This document shows positions 23,764-30,650 of a DNA stretch of 34,163 nucleotides, piece after piece (positions within the stretch are counted from its first letter, which is position 1; every line of letters starts with the position of its first letter). The stretch is from a virus, in the IMG/VR virus record IMGVR_UViG_3300047375_000463, positions 1-34,163 of that record. The stretch is one strand, 5' to 3'. A model generated the notes under the pieces. That model searched no databases, was not told where the DNA came from, and saw only the letters and a program-made list of their open reading frames with translations. Both the position numbers and the translations under genes were made by a program.

Positions 23764-24509
23764 AAATTGCAATTACAGGATCGAGCGGCTTTATTGGCGG
23801 TCATTTAAAAGAAAAACTTGAAAGCGATGGTCATACGATTATTGAATGGGATCGTAAAAACGAAAGTAGAAACATTCATAACTTTGAATTAGAAGGAGCC
23901 GAGTTTGTTATTCATCTTGCGGCTGATGCAGATGTACGACGTTCTATCGAAGACCCAGATGCATATTGGCATAATAACGTAACACCAACAACTCGTATTC
24001 AGCGTATGTGTCATGAAGCAAACGTACCTCTTCTCTATGCCTCCTCTTCTTGTATTCATGCGTGGCATCAATCGCCATATGGTATTAGTAAGAAAGTTAA
24101 TGAAGAGACTGCATTTCCCGGTCAAGTAGGATTAAGATTTACTACAGTTTATGGTGGTCGCGGTGCTGGGCGTGGTATGTTTATGGATAAAATTAAAGAC
24201 GGTAGTCTTAGATACGCTACAAAACATATTCGTGATTTTATTCACATTGATGATGTGATTCAAGCTATTGATCGTATTATGTTGAAGATTACAGATCCAG
24301 GTTTGATTGATGCAGCCCTTCGGCCGGCATACGATATTGGTACAGGTACAGGTTATATGGTATATGAACTTGCAATTATTAGAAATCCAGGTGTTGATAT
24401 TAAATATGGTGATGATTGTGAGGCACAAGATAATACAGCAGATGTTACGCACATTCAAGAACTTGGATTTAAATCGACTATTGACGTAAAAGACTATTTA
24501 CATTCCTAG
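23760..24509 (+). CDS. NAD-dependent sugar epimerase/dehydratase
   Basis: 249 aa extended short-chain dehydrogenase. N-terminal GSSGFIGG (residues 7-14) binds NAD(P); HLAADADVR is the usual 'HLAA' strand. Catalytic Ser is in YASSS (95-97) and the YxxxK pair is Y107/K111 (YGISK). The C-terminal part (RDFIHIDDVIQAI, YDIGTG) binds the nucleotide sugar. It probably makes or interconverts a UDP- or GDP-sugar for the neighbouring transferase, for instance UDP-glucose to UDP-galactose, the Glf substrate. That exact reaction is inferred from context. Translationally coupled to glf. Confidence 0.85.
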   Translation: MKIAITGSSGFIGGHLKEKLESDGHTIIEWDRKNESRNIHNFELEGAEFVIHLAADADVRRSIEDPDAYWHNNVTPTTRIQRMCHEANVPLLYASSSCIHAWHQSPYGISKKVNEETAFPGQVGLRFTTVYGGRGAGRGMFMDKIKDGSLRYATKHIRDFIHIDDVIQAIDRIMLKITDPGLIDAALRPAYDIGTGTGYMVYELAIIRNPGVDIKYGDDCEAQDNTADVTHIQELGFKSTIDVKDYLHS

Positions 24510-24525
24510 TAGAATGTGTTATAAT
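24497..24525 (+). promoter_or_regulatory. Promoter upstream of uvsX
   Basis: TTTACA (24497-24502), 17-nt spacer ending TGTGT, TATAAT (24520-24525). It overlaps the end of the epimerase gene. Confidence 0.83.
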
Positions 24526-24548
24526 ATAGTTATTACAAGGAGAAATAT

Positions 24549-25595
24549 ATGAGTATTATGGATAAACTTCAGAAGAATAGTAAGATCAAAGAAACTTCTA
24601 TTCTTGCCGATTCAAAATTTTTTACAGAAAAAGATATGGTTGCCACCAGTGTTCCTATGATCAATGTGGCACTATCTGGTTCTGTCGATGGTGGTCTAGC
24701 GCCCGGTCTTACTGTACTTGCAGGTCCATCAAAACACTTTAAGACTTCGTTCGGTCTTATTATGGCAGCAGCTTATCTCAAAAAACATAAAGATGCTGTA
24801 CTCTTATTTTATGATTCAGAGTTTGGTTCACCTCAAGCTTATTTTGAACAATATGAAATTGACACGACAAGAGTTCTTCATACTCCAATTAAAAACATTG
24901 AAGAACTAAAATTTGATTTGATCGGTCAGTTGGAAAATATTGAACGTAAAGACAAAGTCATAATTATGATTGACTCAGTTGGCAACGTAGCATCTAAAAA
25001 AGAATTAGAAGATGCTATTAATGAAAAATCTGTTGCTGATATGTCACGTGCTAAAGCTCTTAAGGGTTTATTCCGTATGACAACGCCTTATCTAAATATG
25101 CGCGATATTCCTTTGATTGCTGTTAATCATACGTACATGGAGATTGGTCTATTCCCTAAAGCTGTAGTCTCTGGTGGTACTGGAATCTATTACTCTGCTG
25201 ATAATATCTGGATCTTAGGTCGTCAGCAGGACAAAGTTGGTACAGAAATTAAAGGCTACCACTTTGTTATTAACGTGGAGAAATCTAGGTATGTCAAAGA
25301 AAAGTCTAAAATACCTATTAGCGTGTCTTGGGATGGCGGCGTTCAGTCTTATAGCGGCCTTCTCGACGTCGCTCTTGGCGGCAATTACGTTGCTAAGCCT
25401 AGTAACGGTTGGTACTGTCGTGTTGATAGAGATACTGGAGAACTCGTCGATCCGAAATGTAGAGAAAAAGATACATTGGAAGCCGGATTTTGGGAACCAA
25501 TCTTTGCAGAAACCGATTTCAAGGATTATATTCAATCCAAATTTGCCATTGGAGGAACGAGAGATAATGTCCTTGTACTCGCCGATTCCGCATAA
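24549..25595 (+). CDS. uvsX: UvsX RecA-like recombinase
   Basis: 348 aa (T4 UvsX about 391). Walker A GPSKHFKTS at residues 59-67, the YDSEFG strand, Walker B VIIMIDSVGN, and the L2-adjacent VSGGTGIYYSADNIWILGR region are those of UvsX. It forms filaments on single-stranded DNA, with UvsY as mediator, for recombination-dependent replication. AAGGAG precedes ATG 24549. The end overlaps the next gene by 29 nt. Confidence 0.94.
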   Translation: MSIMDKLQKNSKIKETSILADSKFFTEKDMVATSVPMINVALSGSVDGGLAPGLTVLAGPSKHFKTSFGLIMAAAYLKKHKDAVLLFYDSEFGSPQAYFEQYEIDTTRVLHTPIKNIEELKFDLIGQLENIERKDKVIIMIDSVGNVASKKELEDAINEKSVADMSRAKALKGLFRMTTPYLNMRDIPLIAVNHTYMEIGLFPKAVVSGGTGIYYSADNIWILGRQQDKVGTEIKGYHFVINVEKSRYVKEKSKIPISVSWDGGVQSYSGLLDVALGGNYVAKPSNGWYCRVDRDTGELVDPKCREKDTLEAGFWEPIFAETDFKDYIQSKFAIGGTRDNVLVLADSA

Positions 25596-25881
25596 GGAAA
25601 ACGAAACTTATGTGCTAGTACCTGGAGGAGACGGCGATCAGCATTGGCTAGTTCGTTTTCTCGAAGGTCCGTTTGCTGAAACTGTAATTCAATTTGGATC
25701 TATTAGTGTCAATGAAGAAGCTCAAGGCAATATGTCTTTTAACTTCTTTGTTGAATCATCGCCTGATACTGAACTTACGTCTGAGAATGTTGACTTACAA
25801 TTATGGGCTGGAGATGTTTTGCAAGAAATTTTACGAGAAGCTATTGAAACAGGTAGTGCAGTAATGAAAGAAAGAGAATGA
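25567..25881 (+). CDS. Small phage protein of unknown function
   Basis: 104 aa from ATG 25567, with GGAGG 9 nt upstream; a longer open frame reaching back into uvsX is a shadow. The sequence is acidic and beta-rich at the start (YVLVPGGDGDQHWLVRFLEGPFAETVIQFGSI, cut here: LVPGGDGDQHWLVRF), then helical (LQLWAGDVLQEILREAI). Resembles small conserved proteins next to uvsX in marine T4-like phages as I remember them. No function known. Confidence 0.68.
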   Translation: MSLYSPIPHKENETYVLVPGGDGDQHWLVRFLEGPFAETVIQFGSISVNEEAQGNMSFNFFVESSPDTELTSENVDLQLWAGDVLQEILREAIETGSAVMKERE

Positions 25882-26333
25882 AGATTTTAATTTGTGGATT
25901 GCCTGGTAGCGGTAAGACTACACTTGCAAAACCATTAGCTGAATTACTTGGTGCAGTATGGATCAATGCTGATCAAGTAAGAACAAAATACGATGATTGG
26001 GACTTTACACCTGAAGGTCGTATTCGTCAAGCACAACGTATGAGGTATCTTTCAGACGGCGCGGTAATGGCAGGTAAAGTGGCTGTAACTGACTTTGTAG
26101 CACCAACAGAAAAAGCACGTAAAGCTTTTGAAGCTGACTATGTAATTTGGATGGATACTGTAAATAAAAGCAAATCTGTAAATGGACCAGCAGCTGAAGG
26201 TAGTACATTCGAGCAAACTGATAAGATGTTTGAGAAGCCTGCAGATTGTAATTACCATGTTGCAGATTGGTTTGAAGATACTCATGCACAATTATTACCA
26301 ATTATTAAAAATTATATGGAAAGGAATAAGTAA
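25878..26333 (+). CDS. P-loop kinase, adenylylsulfate-kinase (CysC)-like
   Basis: 151 aa. Walker A GLPGSGKTT (residues 6-14), then AVWINADQVRTKYDDWDFTPEGRIRQAQRM, which mirrors the 'DGDNVR...GFs..dR..N..R' pattern of APS kinases. It probably phosphorylates a nucleotide or small polar substrate. The D-G-D of true APS kinase is N-A-D here, so APS specificity is doubtful. It overlaps both flanking genes (ATGA, TAATG) and sits two genes upstream of a nucleotidyltransferase, which could supply its substrate. Confidence 0.75.
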   Translation: MKILICGLPGSGKTTLAKPLAELLGAVWINADQVRTKYDDWDFTPEGRIRQAQRMRYLSDGAVMAGKVAVTDFVAPTEKARKAFEADYVIWMDTVNKSKSVNGPAAEGSTFEQTDKMFEKPADCNYHVADWFEDTHAQLLPIIKNYMERNK

Positions 26334-26578
26334 TGGAAGCAGCAATTATATTAGGATTATTAGGTTATGGTATGCATCAATACATTGATCATAATGATAA
26401 GCCGACTACACAATATGTTTATTCTACTCAAACAACCGAAGATGTTGAAAGCTGGTCCAAAATTAATAATCAAATTAAAACAATTGCTCAAGTTGATTGG
26501 TCGAAAGCTGGCAATTCAAAGGTTGGTGATTCTCCTGAAACAGGGGTTCAGTGGGTATTCGTTACAGGCGGAGAATAA
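26333..26578 (+). CDS. Small protein with N-terminal hydrophobic segment, unknown function
   Basis: 81 aa with a short N-terminal hydrophobic stretch (AAIILGLLGYGMHQYI) that may be a membrane anchor; the rest is polar. TAATG overlap with the kinase upstream and TAATG with the nucleotidyltransferase downstream. SD AAGGAA is nearby. No domain recognised. Confidence 0.6.
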   Translation: MEAAIILGLLGYGMHQYIDHNDKPTTQYVYSTQTTEDVESWSKINNQIKTIAQVDWSKAGNSKVGDSPETGVQWVFVTGGE

Positions 26579-26994
26579 TGAAATTTAATCCATTAAATCC
26601 TACAGTTCAAATGCTTGGTCGTTGGCAGCCATGGCATGATGGTCATTCAGAACTATTTAAACGATGTCATGCTATGACCGGTCAAGTTGCTATTATGATT
26701 CGACAGGTTCCAGAGAAACGGGAAGCAAACTCCCGTGTACCTGGGCAAGACGATAATCCATTTGATCTTGAGACGGTAAAACAAAATATTATTGATGGTT
26801 TAGCAAAAGAAGGGTTTACTTTTGATGAAGACTTTGTTATAATAGTATTACCAAACATTGTTGACATTAGTTATGGTCGCGGTGTTGGTTATACATTTAC
26901 AGAGCATCAATTTGGTGAAGAGATTACAAGTATTTCTGCCACCAATATTAGAGCGCAAATGAGAGAAGAAGGTAAACTTGCAAGCAAATCTTGA
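26578..26994 (+). CDS. Nucleotidyltransferase of the HxGH family
   Basis: 138 aa. The start follows NPTVQMLGRWQPWHDGH (motif GRWQPWHDGH, residues 14-23) and the end has ISATNIR (119-125), the two signatures of adenylyl/cytidylyltransferases such as NMN, pantetheine-phosphate or sulfate adenylyltransferases. It joins a nucleotide to a phosphorylated or oxyanion substrate with release of pyrophosphate; substrate unknown. ATG 26578 lies in a TAATG overlap and a longer frame upstream is rejected. It contains an internal promoter-like site for gp41. Confidence 0.82.
   Translation: MKFNPLNPTVQMLGRWQPWHDGHSELFKRCHAMTGQVAIMIRQVPEKREANSRVPGQDDNPFDLETVKQNIIDGLAKEGFTFDEDFVIIVLPNIVDISYGRGVGYTFTEHQFGEEITSISATNIRAQMREEGKLASKS
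26815..26843 (+). promoter_or_regulatory. Intragenic promoter upstream of gp41
   Basis: TTTACT (26815-26820), exactly 17 nt, TATAAT (26838-26843), about 135 nt before the gp41 start. Same architecture as the intergenic set. Confidence 0.6.
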
Positions 26995-28345
26995 ACAGAC
27001 GATCTTACGAAATCTTTTAACTGATGAAAACTATATGCGTAAGGTATTACCTTTCATCAAGCCGGATTATTTCGAAGGTGTTTATCGTATATTATTTAAA
27101 GAAGCTGGTAAGTATGTTGGTAAATACAATAAACTGCCAACTGCTGAATCTTTTAAAATTGAACTTGATCAAACTGATAAACTAACCGGCGAACAGTATA
27201 CAATGGCAGTTGATATTCTGCCACAACTGTTTACCGGTGAACAGATTGACAATCAATGGTTACTTGACACTACAGAAAAGTGGTGTCAAGATAGAGCCAT
27301 ATATAATGCTATTATGGAATCGATTTCTATTATTGATGGCAAACATGAAACAATGACAAAGGGTGCATTACCAGATCTTCTTAGTCAAGCTCTCGGTGTT
27401 GCATTCGATACAAATGTGGGTCACGATTATGTTGAAAACTATGAAGAACGTTTTGACTTCTATCATACCGAAGAAGATCGTATCCCGTTTGATCTCGATT
27501 ATCTTAATCGTATTACAAAGGGTGGTGTACCGCGTAAAACACTTAACATTGCCCTTGCAGGTACTGGCGTTGGCAAGTCTCTATTCATGTGTCATGTTGC
27601 TGCTGGTGCTTTGGTAGAAGGCAGAAATGTCTTATACATAACTATGGAAATGGCAGAAGAAAGAATTGCAGAACGTATCGATGCTAATCTTCTCAATACA
27701 CCGATCGATCAGTTGTCTAATATGTCACGCGAAATGTTTAAAAACAAAGTTGAAGACATTGCTCGTAAGACAGCAGGTAAATTGATTGTAAAAGAATATC
27801 CTACTGGATCTGCTCATGCTGGTCATTTTCGTGCTTTGTTAAATGAACTGAAGCTTAAACGTCAGTTCGAACCAGATATTATTTTTATTGATTATCTTAA
27901 TATCTGTGCATCATCAAGAATGAAAGCTATGGGAGGATCGATCAATTCTTATACATACATTAAGGCGATTGCTGAGGAACTTAGAGGATTGGCGGTGGAG
28001 TTTAATGTACCGATTTTCTCGGCGACTCAAACGACTCGGTCTGGCTTTGGTAATTCGGATGTCGGTTTGGAAGATACATCTGAGTCTTTCGGCCTACCAG
28101 CTACGGCGGATCTTATGTTCGCTCTTATCGCGACTGAAGAACTTGAGCAGCTTGGGCAAATGATGGTCAAGCAACTGAAGAATAGATATAATGATCCAAC
28201 ACAACATAAAAGATTTGTTATTGGTGTAGATCGATCTAAGATGAGATTATATGACGTCGATATACAAGAACAAACATTAACAGACGATACTCCAGTTTTT
28301 GATAACACAGAAACAGGACAAAGGTTTAAGGATTTTAAGCTATGA
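26978..28345 (+). CDS. 41: gp41 replicative DNA helicase (DnaB family)
   Basis: 455 aa (T4 gp41: 475). Helical N-terminal domain, then a RecA-like motor: Walker A ALAGTGVGKSLFM (about residues 190-202), VLYITMEMAEERIAERIDANLL, Walker B IIFIDYLNI, and FSATQTTRSGFGNSD with the arginine-finger region after it. Hexameric helicase of the replication fork, partner of the primase. The start is TTG 26978 with GAAGG 6 nt upstream, overlapping the nucleotidyltransferase by 17 nt. A stretch near 27960-28150 uses GC-richer codons than the rest. Confidence 0.93.
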   Translation: MQANLEQTILRNLLTDENYMRKVLPFIKPDYFEGVYRILFKEAGKYVGKYNKLPTAESFKIELDQTDKLTGEQYTMAVDILPQLFTGEQIDNQWLLDTTEKWCQDRAIYNAIMESISIIDGKHETMTKGALPDLLSQALGVAFDTNVGHDYVENYEERFDFYHTEEDRIPFDLDYLNRITKGGVPRKTLNIALAGTGVGKSLFMCHVAAGALVEGRNVLYITMEMAEERIAERIDANLLNTPIDQLSNMSREMFKNKVEDIARKTAGKLIVKEYPTGSAHAGHFRALLNELKLKRQFEPDIIFIDYLNICASSRMKAMGGSINSYTYIKAIAEELRGLAVEFNVPIFSATQTTRSGFGNSDVGLEDTSESFGLPATADLMFALIATEELEQLGQMMVKQLKNRYNDPTQHKRFVIGVDRSKMRLYDVDIQEQTLTDDTPVFDNTETGQRFKDFKL

Positions 28346-28551
28346 GATATAAAGGACCAACAGTAAGTACCTTTTGGGGTGATGAAAATTATTCTAATAG
28401 AATGGCGCACGTTATGCTTAATGAAATGGGATTTTACGTTGATATGTACAAAGATGAAAAGCTTATTGAAAGCAGACCGCTGTACGAACATAGTGAGATC
28501 TATGCAGAAAATGCTGCAGAAAATTATGTATTAGGAATTCTGAATCCATGA
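28342..28551 (+). CDS. Small phage protein of unknown function
   Basis: 69 aa starting in an ATGA overlap with the gp41 stop and ending in an ATGA overlap with thyX. Compact alpha/beta pattern (VSTFWGDENYSNRMAHVML, FYVDMYKDEKLIES, EIYAENAAENYVLGIL). It resembles small conserved proteins of T4-like marine phages with an N-terminal strand and two helices, but I know no function. Confidence 0.68.
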   Translation: MRYKGPTVSTFWGDENYSNRMAHVMLNEMGFYVDMYKDEKLIESRPLYEHSEIYAENAAENYVLGILNP

Positions 28552-29231
28552 ATGTAAAACTAATTAGTTATTCACAAGGGGAAAAAAATGAAAGTCTCCA
28601 AGACATCATTGCCTATACGGCCCGTGTCTCGAATCCATCCAACCAAGACAACACCGAAACGTCAGAAAGACTATTACGATATCTCATCCGAGAAAAACAC
28701 TGGTCACCATTTGAAATGGTTAGCGCTTGCTTGGAAGTAACTACAACGCGTGATATTGCAAGACAACTACTACGACATAGATCATTTTCTTTTCAAGAGT
28801 TTTCTCAAAGATATGCAGATCCTACTAAGGATTTAAATTTTCATATGCGAGAAGCAAGACTGCAAGATACAAAAAATAGACAAAATAGTATTGAATTATC
28901 TGATATGATGGATAGTGATCAGAGAGTTGATTTAGAACTTAATTGGTTACAAAAACAAGCAGGAGTTATAAATGAAGCAAAGAAAGCCTACGAATGGGCT
29001 ATTGAAAGTGGCATTGCTAAAGAACAAGCTCGTTCAGTTCTACCAGAAGGTATTACAGACTCTCGACTATATGTCAACGGAACCATTAGGTCCTGGGTCC
29101 ATTACATCGACTTACGCTCTGGAAATGGCACGCAAAAAGAGCACATCGAAATAGCACAGCAATGTGCACTTGCATTGAAACCTATTTTTCCAATGATTAT
29201 GGAGTTTTGCCATGGCGCAGATAGATTATAA
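28548..29231 (+). CDS. thyX: ThyX flavin-dependent thymidylate synthase
   Basis: 227 aa. The ThyX signature RHRx7S is present at residues 76-86 (RHRSFSFQEFS), followed by QRY, with HWSPFEM upstream and a C-terminal SRLYVNGTIRSWVHYIDLR substrate-binding region. It makes dTMP from dUMP using FAD and methylene-tetrahydrofolate, taking the dUMP that dCMP deaminase supplies. Starts in an ATGA overlap and overlaps the DUF3310 gene by 20 nt. Confidence 0.94.
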   Translation: MNVKLISYSQGEKNESLQDIIAYTARVSNPSNQDNTETSERLLRYLIREKHWSPFEMVSACLEVTTTRDIARQLLRHRSFSFQEFSQRYADPTKDLNFHMREARLQDTKNRQNSIELSDMMDSDQRVDLELNWLQKQAGVINEAKKAYEWAIESGIAKEQARSVLPEGITDSRLYVNGTIRSWVHYIDLRSGNGTQKEHIEIAQQCALALKPIFPMIMEFCHGADRL

Positions 29232-29490
29232 ATTTGATGAAAAGAATCTTATTACTGAATTTCAAAAGTATATTGATTCAACATATAATTCACATTACTC
29301 AAAAGACAAGTTCCAAGCCACGGAGTTTATTATCGATGGTGGCCATGGAACAGGCTTTTGTATTGGCAATGTGTTAAAGTATGCGCAACGTTACGGTAAG
29401 AAAGGTAGTAATGAAGACGCACGTAAGGATCTTATGAAAGTTCTTCATTACGCTCTTATTCAGTTGCATGTTCATGACACGTCACAGTAG
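29212..29490 (+). CDS. DUF3310 (SaV-like) protein
   Basis: 92 aa. SHYSKDKFQATEFIID, FCIGNVLKYAQRYGKKGS, EDARKDLMKVLHYAL match the DUF3310 pattern found in many marine and Gram-positive phages next to nucleotide-metabolism genes. Function is unknown; proposed links to nucleotide kinases are not proven. GGAG 7 nt before ATG 29212. Its 3' end overlaps a convergent minus-strand gene by 35 nt. Confidence 0.82.
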   Translation: MAQIDYKFDEKNLITEFQKYIDSTYNSHYSKDKFQATEFIIDGGHGTGFCIGNVLKYAQRYGKKGSNEDARKDLMKVLHYALIQLHVHDTSQ

Positions 29491-29623
29491 TAGGTTTCCA
29501 CTTATACATTAAAAGCCATTCTATTTTTGCTTTGTGATATTCGCACGTCTGTAGATCTGAATAAGTTAGATTATCAAACGTGTGAATTGTAGCACCTATT
29601 TGAATAATAATCGCGAATAACAA
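29456..29623 (-). CDS. Small secreted or membrane-anchored protein of unknown function
   Basis: 55 aa on the minus strand from TTG 29623. It has a short hydrophobic N-terminus (LFAIIIQIGATIHTF) that resembles a signal peptide or anchor, then LTYSDLQTCEYHKAKIEWLL and CHEHATE, with two cysteines. The start overlaps the stop of the gene before it, and the frame stays open over 168 nt including the 3' end of the opposite DUF3310 gene. No clear SD. Supported by codon-like composition and operon position only. Confidence 0.5.
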   Translation of the reverse strand: MLFAIIIQIGATIHTFDNLTYSDLQTCEYHKAKIEWLLMYKWKPTTVTCHEHATE

Positions 29624-29775
29624 TGGATATATCTTTCTTTATTTAATTTTGTTTTTCTTTCAATATCTGTTTCTTCATAAGGAACATAGAAATTTTCTAC
29701 TTTGTCATAGGCAATTGCACCATAAAATACTAGTCCTATTAGATAAGTCATGATTATTAAGAAAAGATATATCAC
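29596..29775 (-). CDS. Small membrane protein of unknown function
   Basis: 59 aa from GTG 29775 in a GTGA overlap with the stop of the upstream gene. The N-terminal half is a strong transmembrane segment (IYLFLIIMTYLIGLVFYGAIA); the rest is charged (DKVENFYVPYEETDIERKTK). ATG-initiated form from the internal Met (MTYLIG) is possible. Holin- or spanin-like shape, which is a guess. Member of the minus-strand late unit. Confidence 0.55.
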   Translation of the reverse strand: MIYLFLIIMTYLIGLVFYGAIAYDKVENFYVPYEETDIERKTKLNKERYIHCYSRLLFK

Positions 29776-30248
29776 GCTGCATACATTGCGGCAATAAGAG
29801 CTCCGCCACCCATAATTACACATCCAGCAATAATCATAAACGTCTTAACCTGTTCCCAAAACTCTGCATCTTCTCTACGCTTTTTAATTGCAGCCTGTTT
29901 TGCAGCTTCTTTTGCTTCTGCAATTCTTTTAATTCTTTCATCAATAATACTTTGCCAAGTTCCCGGGCCGAATCGAAGATCTACTAGAGTTCTCATCTCT
30001 TGCATTTTTTCTTCAACTAACTTAGCGTCAATCATTTCTTGTGCTACGCTATTTATTCCAAATTGATCTGCAAGTCCAGGCTTTGACTTTTTATTCCTGT
30101 CTTTTTGCACATCTTCATTTCCGCGAAATAGTCCATCAATTGCGCCAGCTATTTCACCTACATCTTTTGCGGTATCGATATTTGATTTTATGAAATCAAC
30201 GCTCGCCTTTACAAGCGAGATTCCAGCCAGTATCTCTGCTACTGCCAT
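29772..30248 (-). CDS. Conserved phage protein with C-terminal transmembrane segment
   Basis: 158 aa. The N-terminal half is helical (EILAGISLVKASVDFIKSNI), followed by a basic/charged middle (QKDRNKKSKP), another helix with FGPGTWQSIIDERIKRIAEAKEAA, and a C-terminal hydrophobic segment (FMIIAGCVIMGGGALIAAMY). Marine T4-like phages often have such a single minus-strand gene here, sometimes in the virion; I cannot assign a role. AAGGT precedes ATG 30248, and a minus-strand TATAAATA lies at 30316-30323. Confidence 0.72.
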   Translation of the reverse strand: MAVAEILAGISLVKASVDFIKSNIDTAKDVGEIAGAIDGLFRGNEDVQKDRNKKSKPGLADQFGINSVAQEMIDAKLVEEKMQEMRTLVDLRFGPGTWQSIIDERIKRIAEAKEAAKQAAIKKRREDAEFWEQVKTFMIIAGCVIMGGGALIAAMYAA

Positions 30249-30315
30249 CTTGATCTACCTTTGTTTTGGTTAGATAGATGTAATTCAATTTTAGAATAAA
30301 ACTCACTCTCGTTAT

Positions 30316-30323
30316 TATTTATA
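30316..30323 (-). promoter_or_regulatory. Minus-strand late promoter TATAAATA
   Basis: The plus strand reads TATTTATA, so the minus strand is an exact late box. It lies 68 nt upstream of ATG 30248 and abuts the divergent plus-strand promoter of the tmRNA. Confidence 0.72.
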
Positions 30324-30352
30324 TGTACAAGCGCTAAAATATGTGTTATAAT
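30324..30352 (+). promoter_or_regulatory. Promoter upstream of the tmRNA
   Basis: TGTACA (30324-30329), 17-nt spacer ending TGTGT, TATAAT (30347-30352). Confidence 0.83.
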
Positions 30353-30357
30353 ATAAG

Positions 30358-30365
30358 TATAAATA
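30358..30365 (+). promoter_or_regulatory. Plus-strand late promoter TATAAATA at the tmRNA
   Basis: Exact late box 30358-30365, just after the early-type promoter, so the tmRNA and the genes after it could be transcribed both early and late. Confidence 0.7.
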
Positions 30366-30445
30366 TAGATGATTCAGTGAAGCTGGATGGATGTAGGCTG
30401 GACGTGGGGGCAGTACCCACCGCCTCCACCATAAGGAGTCTTATA

Positions 30446-30553
30446 ATGGATGAAGTATTATTGTGGCAGTTTAGACAAAAATGTGTAGAATATATTTGCA
30501 TCAATAACTACTCAATATATCACGCGAGACTCATTATGATGGGGGCGAAATAG
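30446..30553 (+). CDS. Possible 35-residue ORF in the tmRNA intervening segment
   Basis: ATG 30446 is preceded by AAGGAG (30433-30438) two bases after the tmRNA CCA end. The ORF (MDEVLLWQFRQKC, ending GAK) runs through the intervening segment and stops within the 5' tmRNA piece (TAG 30551-30553). It would be translated only from uncut precursor. Chance cannot be excluded for so short a frame. Confidence 0.35.
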   Translation: MDEVLLWQFRQKCVEYICINNYSIYHARLIMMGAK

Positions 30554-30597
30554 GATCGACAGATACGAGAAGGCAGTGGAGAATCAAAAAAGTAAAT

Positions 30598-30639
30598 GCA
30601 AACGATAACTTTGCTCCTGAGATGCGCCTAGCGGCATAA
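30598..30639 (+). other. tmRNA proteolysis-tag reading frame
   Basis: GCA AAC GAT AAC TTT GCT CCT GAG ATG CGC CTA GCG GCA TAA encodes ANDNFAPEMRLAA. The start (ANDNFA) is typical of alphaproteobacteria and the end LAA is the usual ClpXP degron. Confidence 0.92.
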
Positions 30640-30650
30640 TCTCTGGGCCC

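Noticed and set aside
25237-25566. N-terminal extension of the small gene after uvsX
   Set aside because: It lies within uvsX in another frame; a good SD and ATG exist at 25567.
30341-30445. Upstream part of a 70-aa frame across the tmRNA acceptor piece
   Set aside because: This stretch is promoter and structured RNA; only the SD-preceded ATG at 30446 is plausible.
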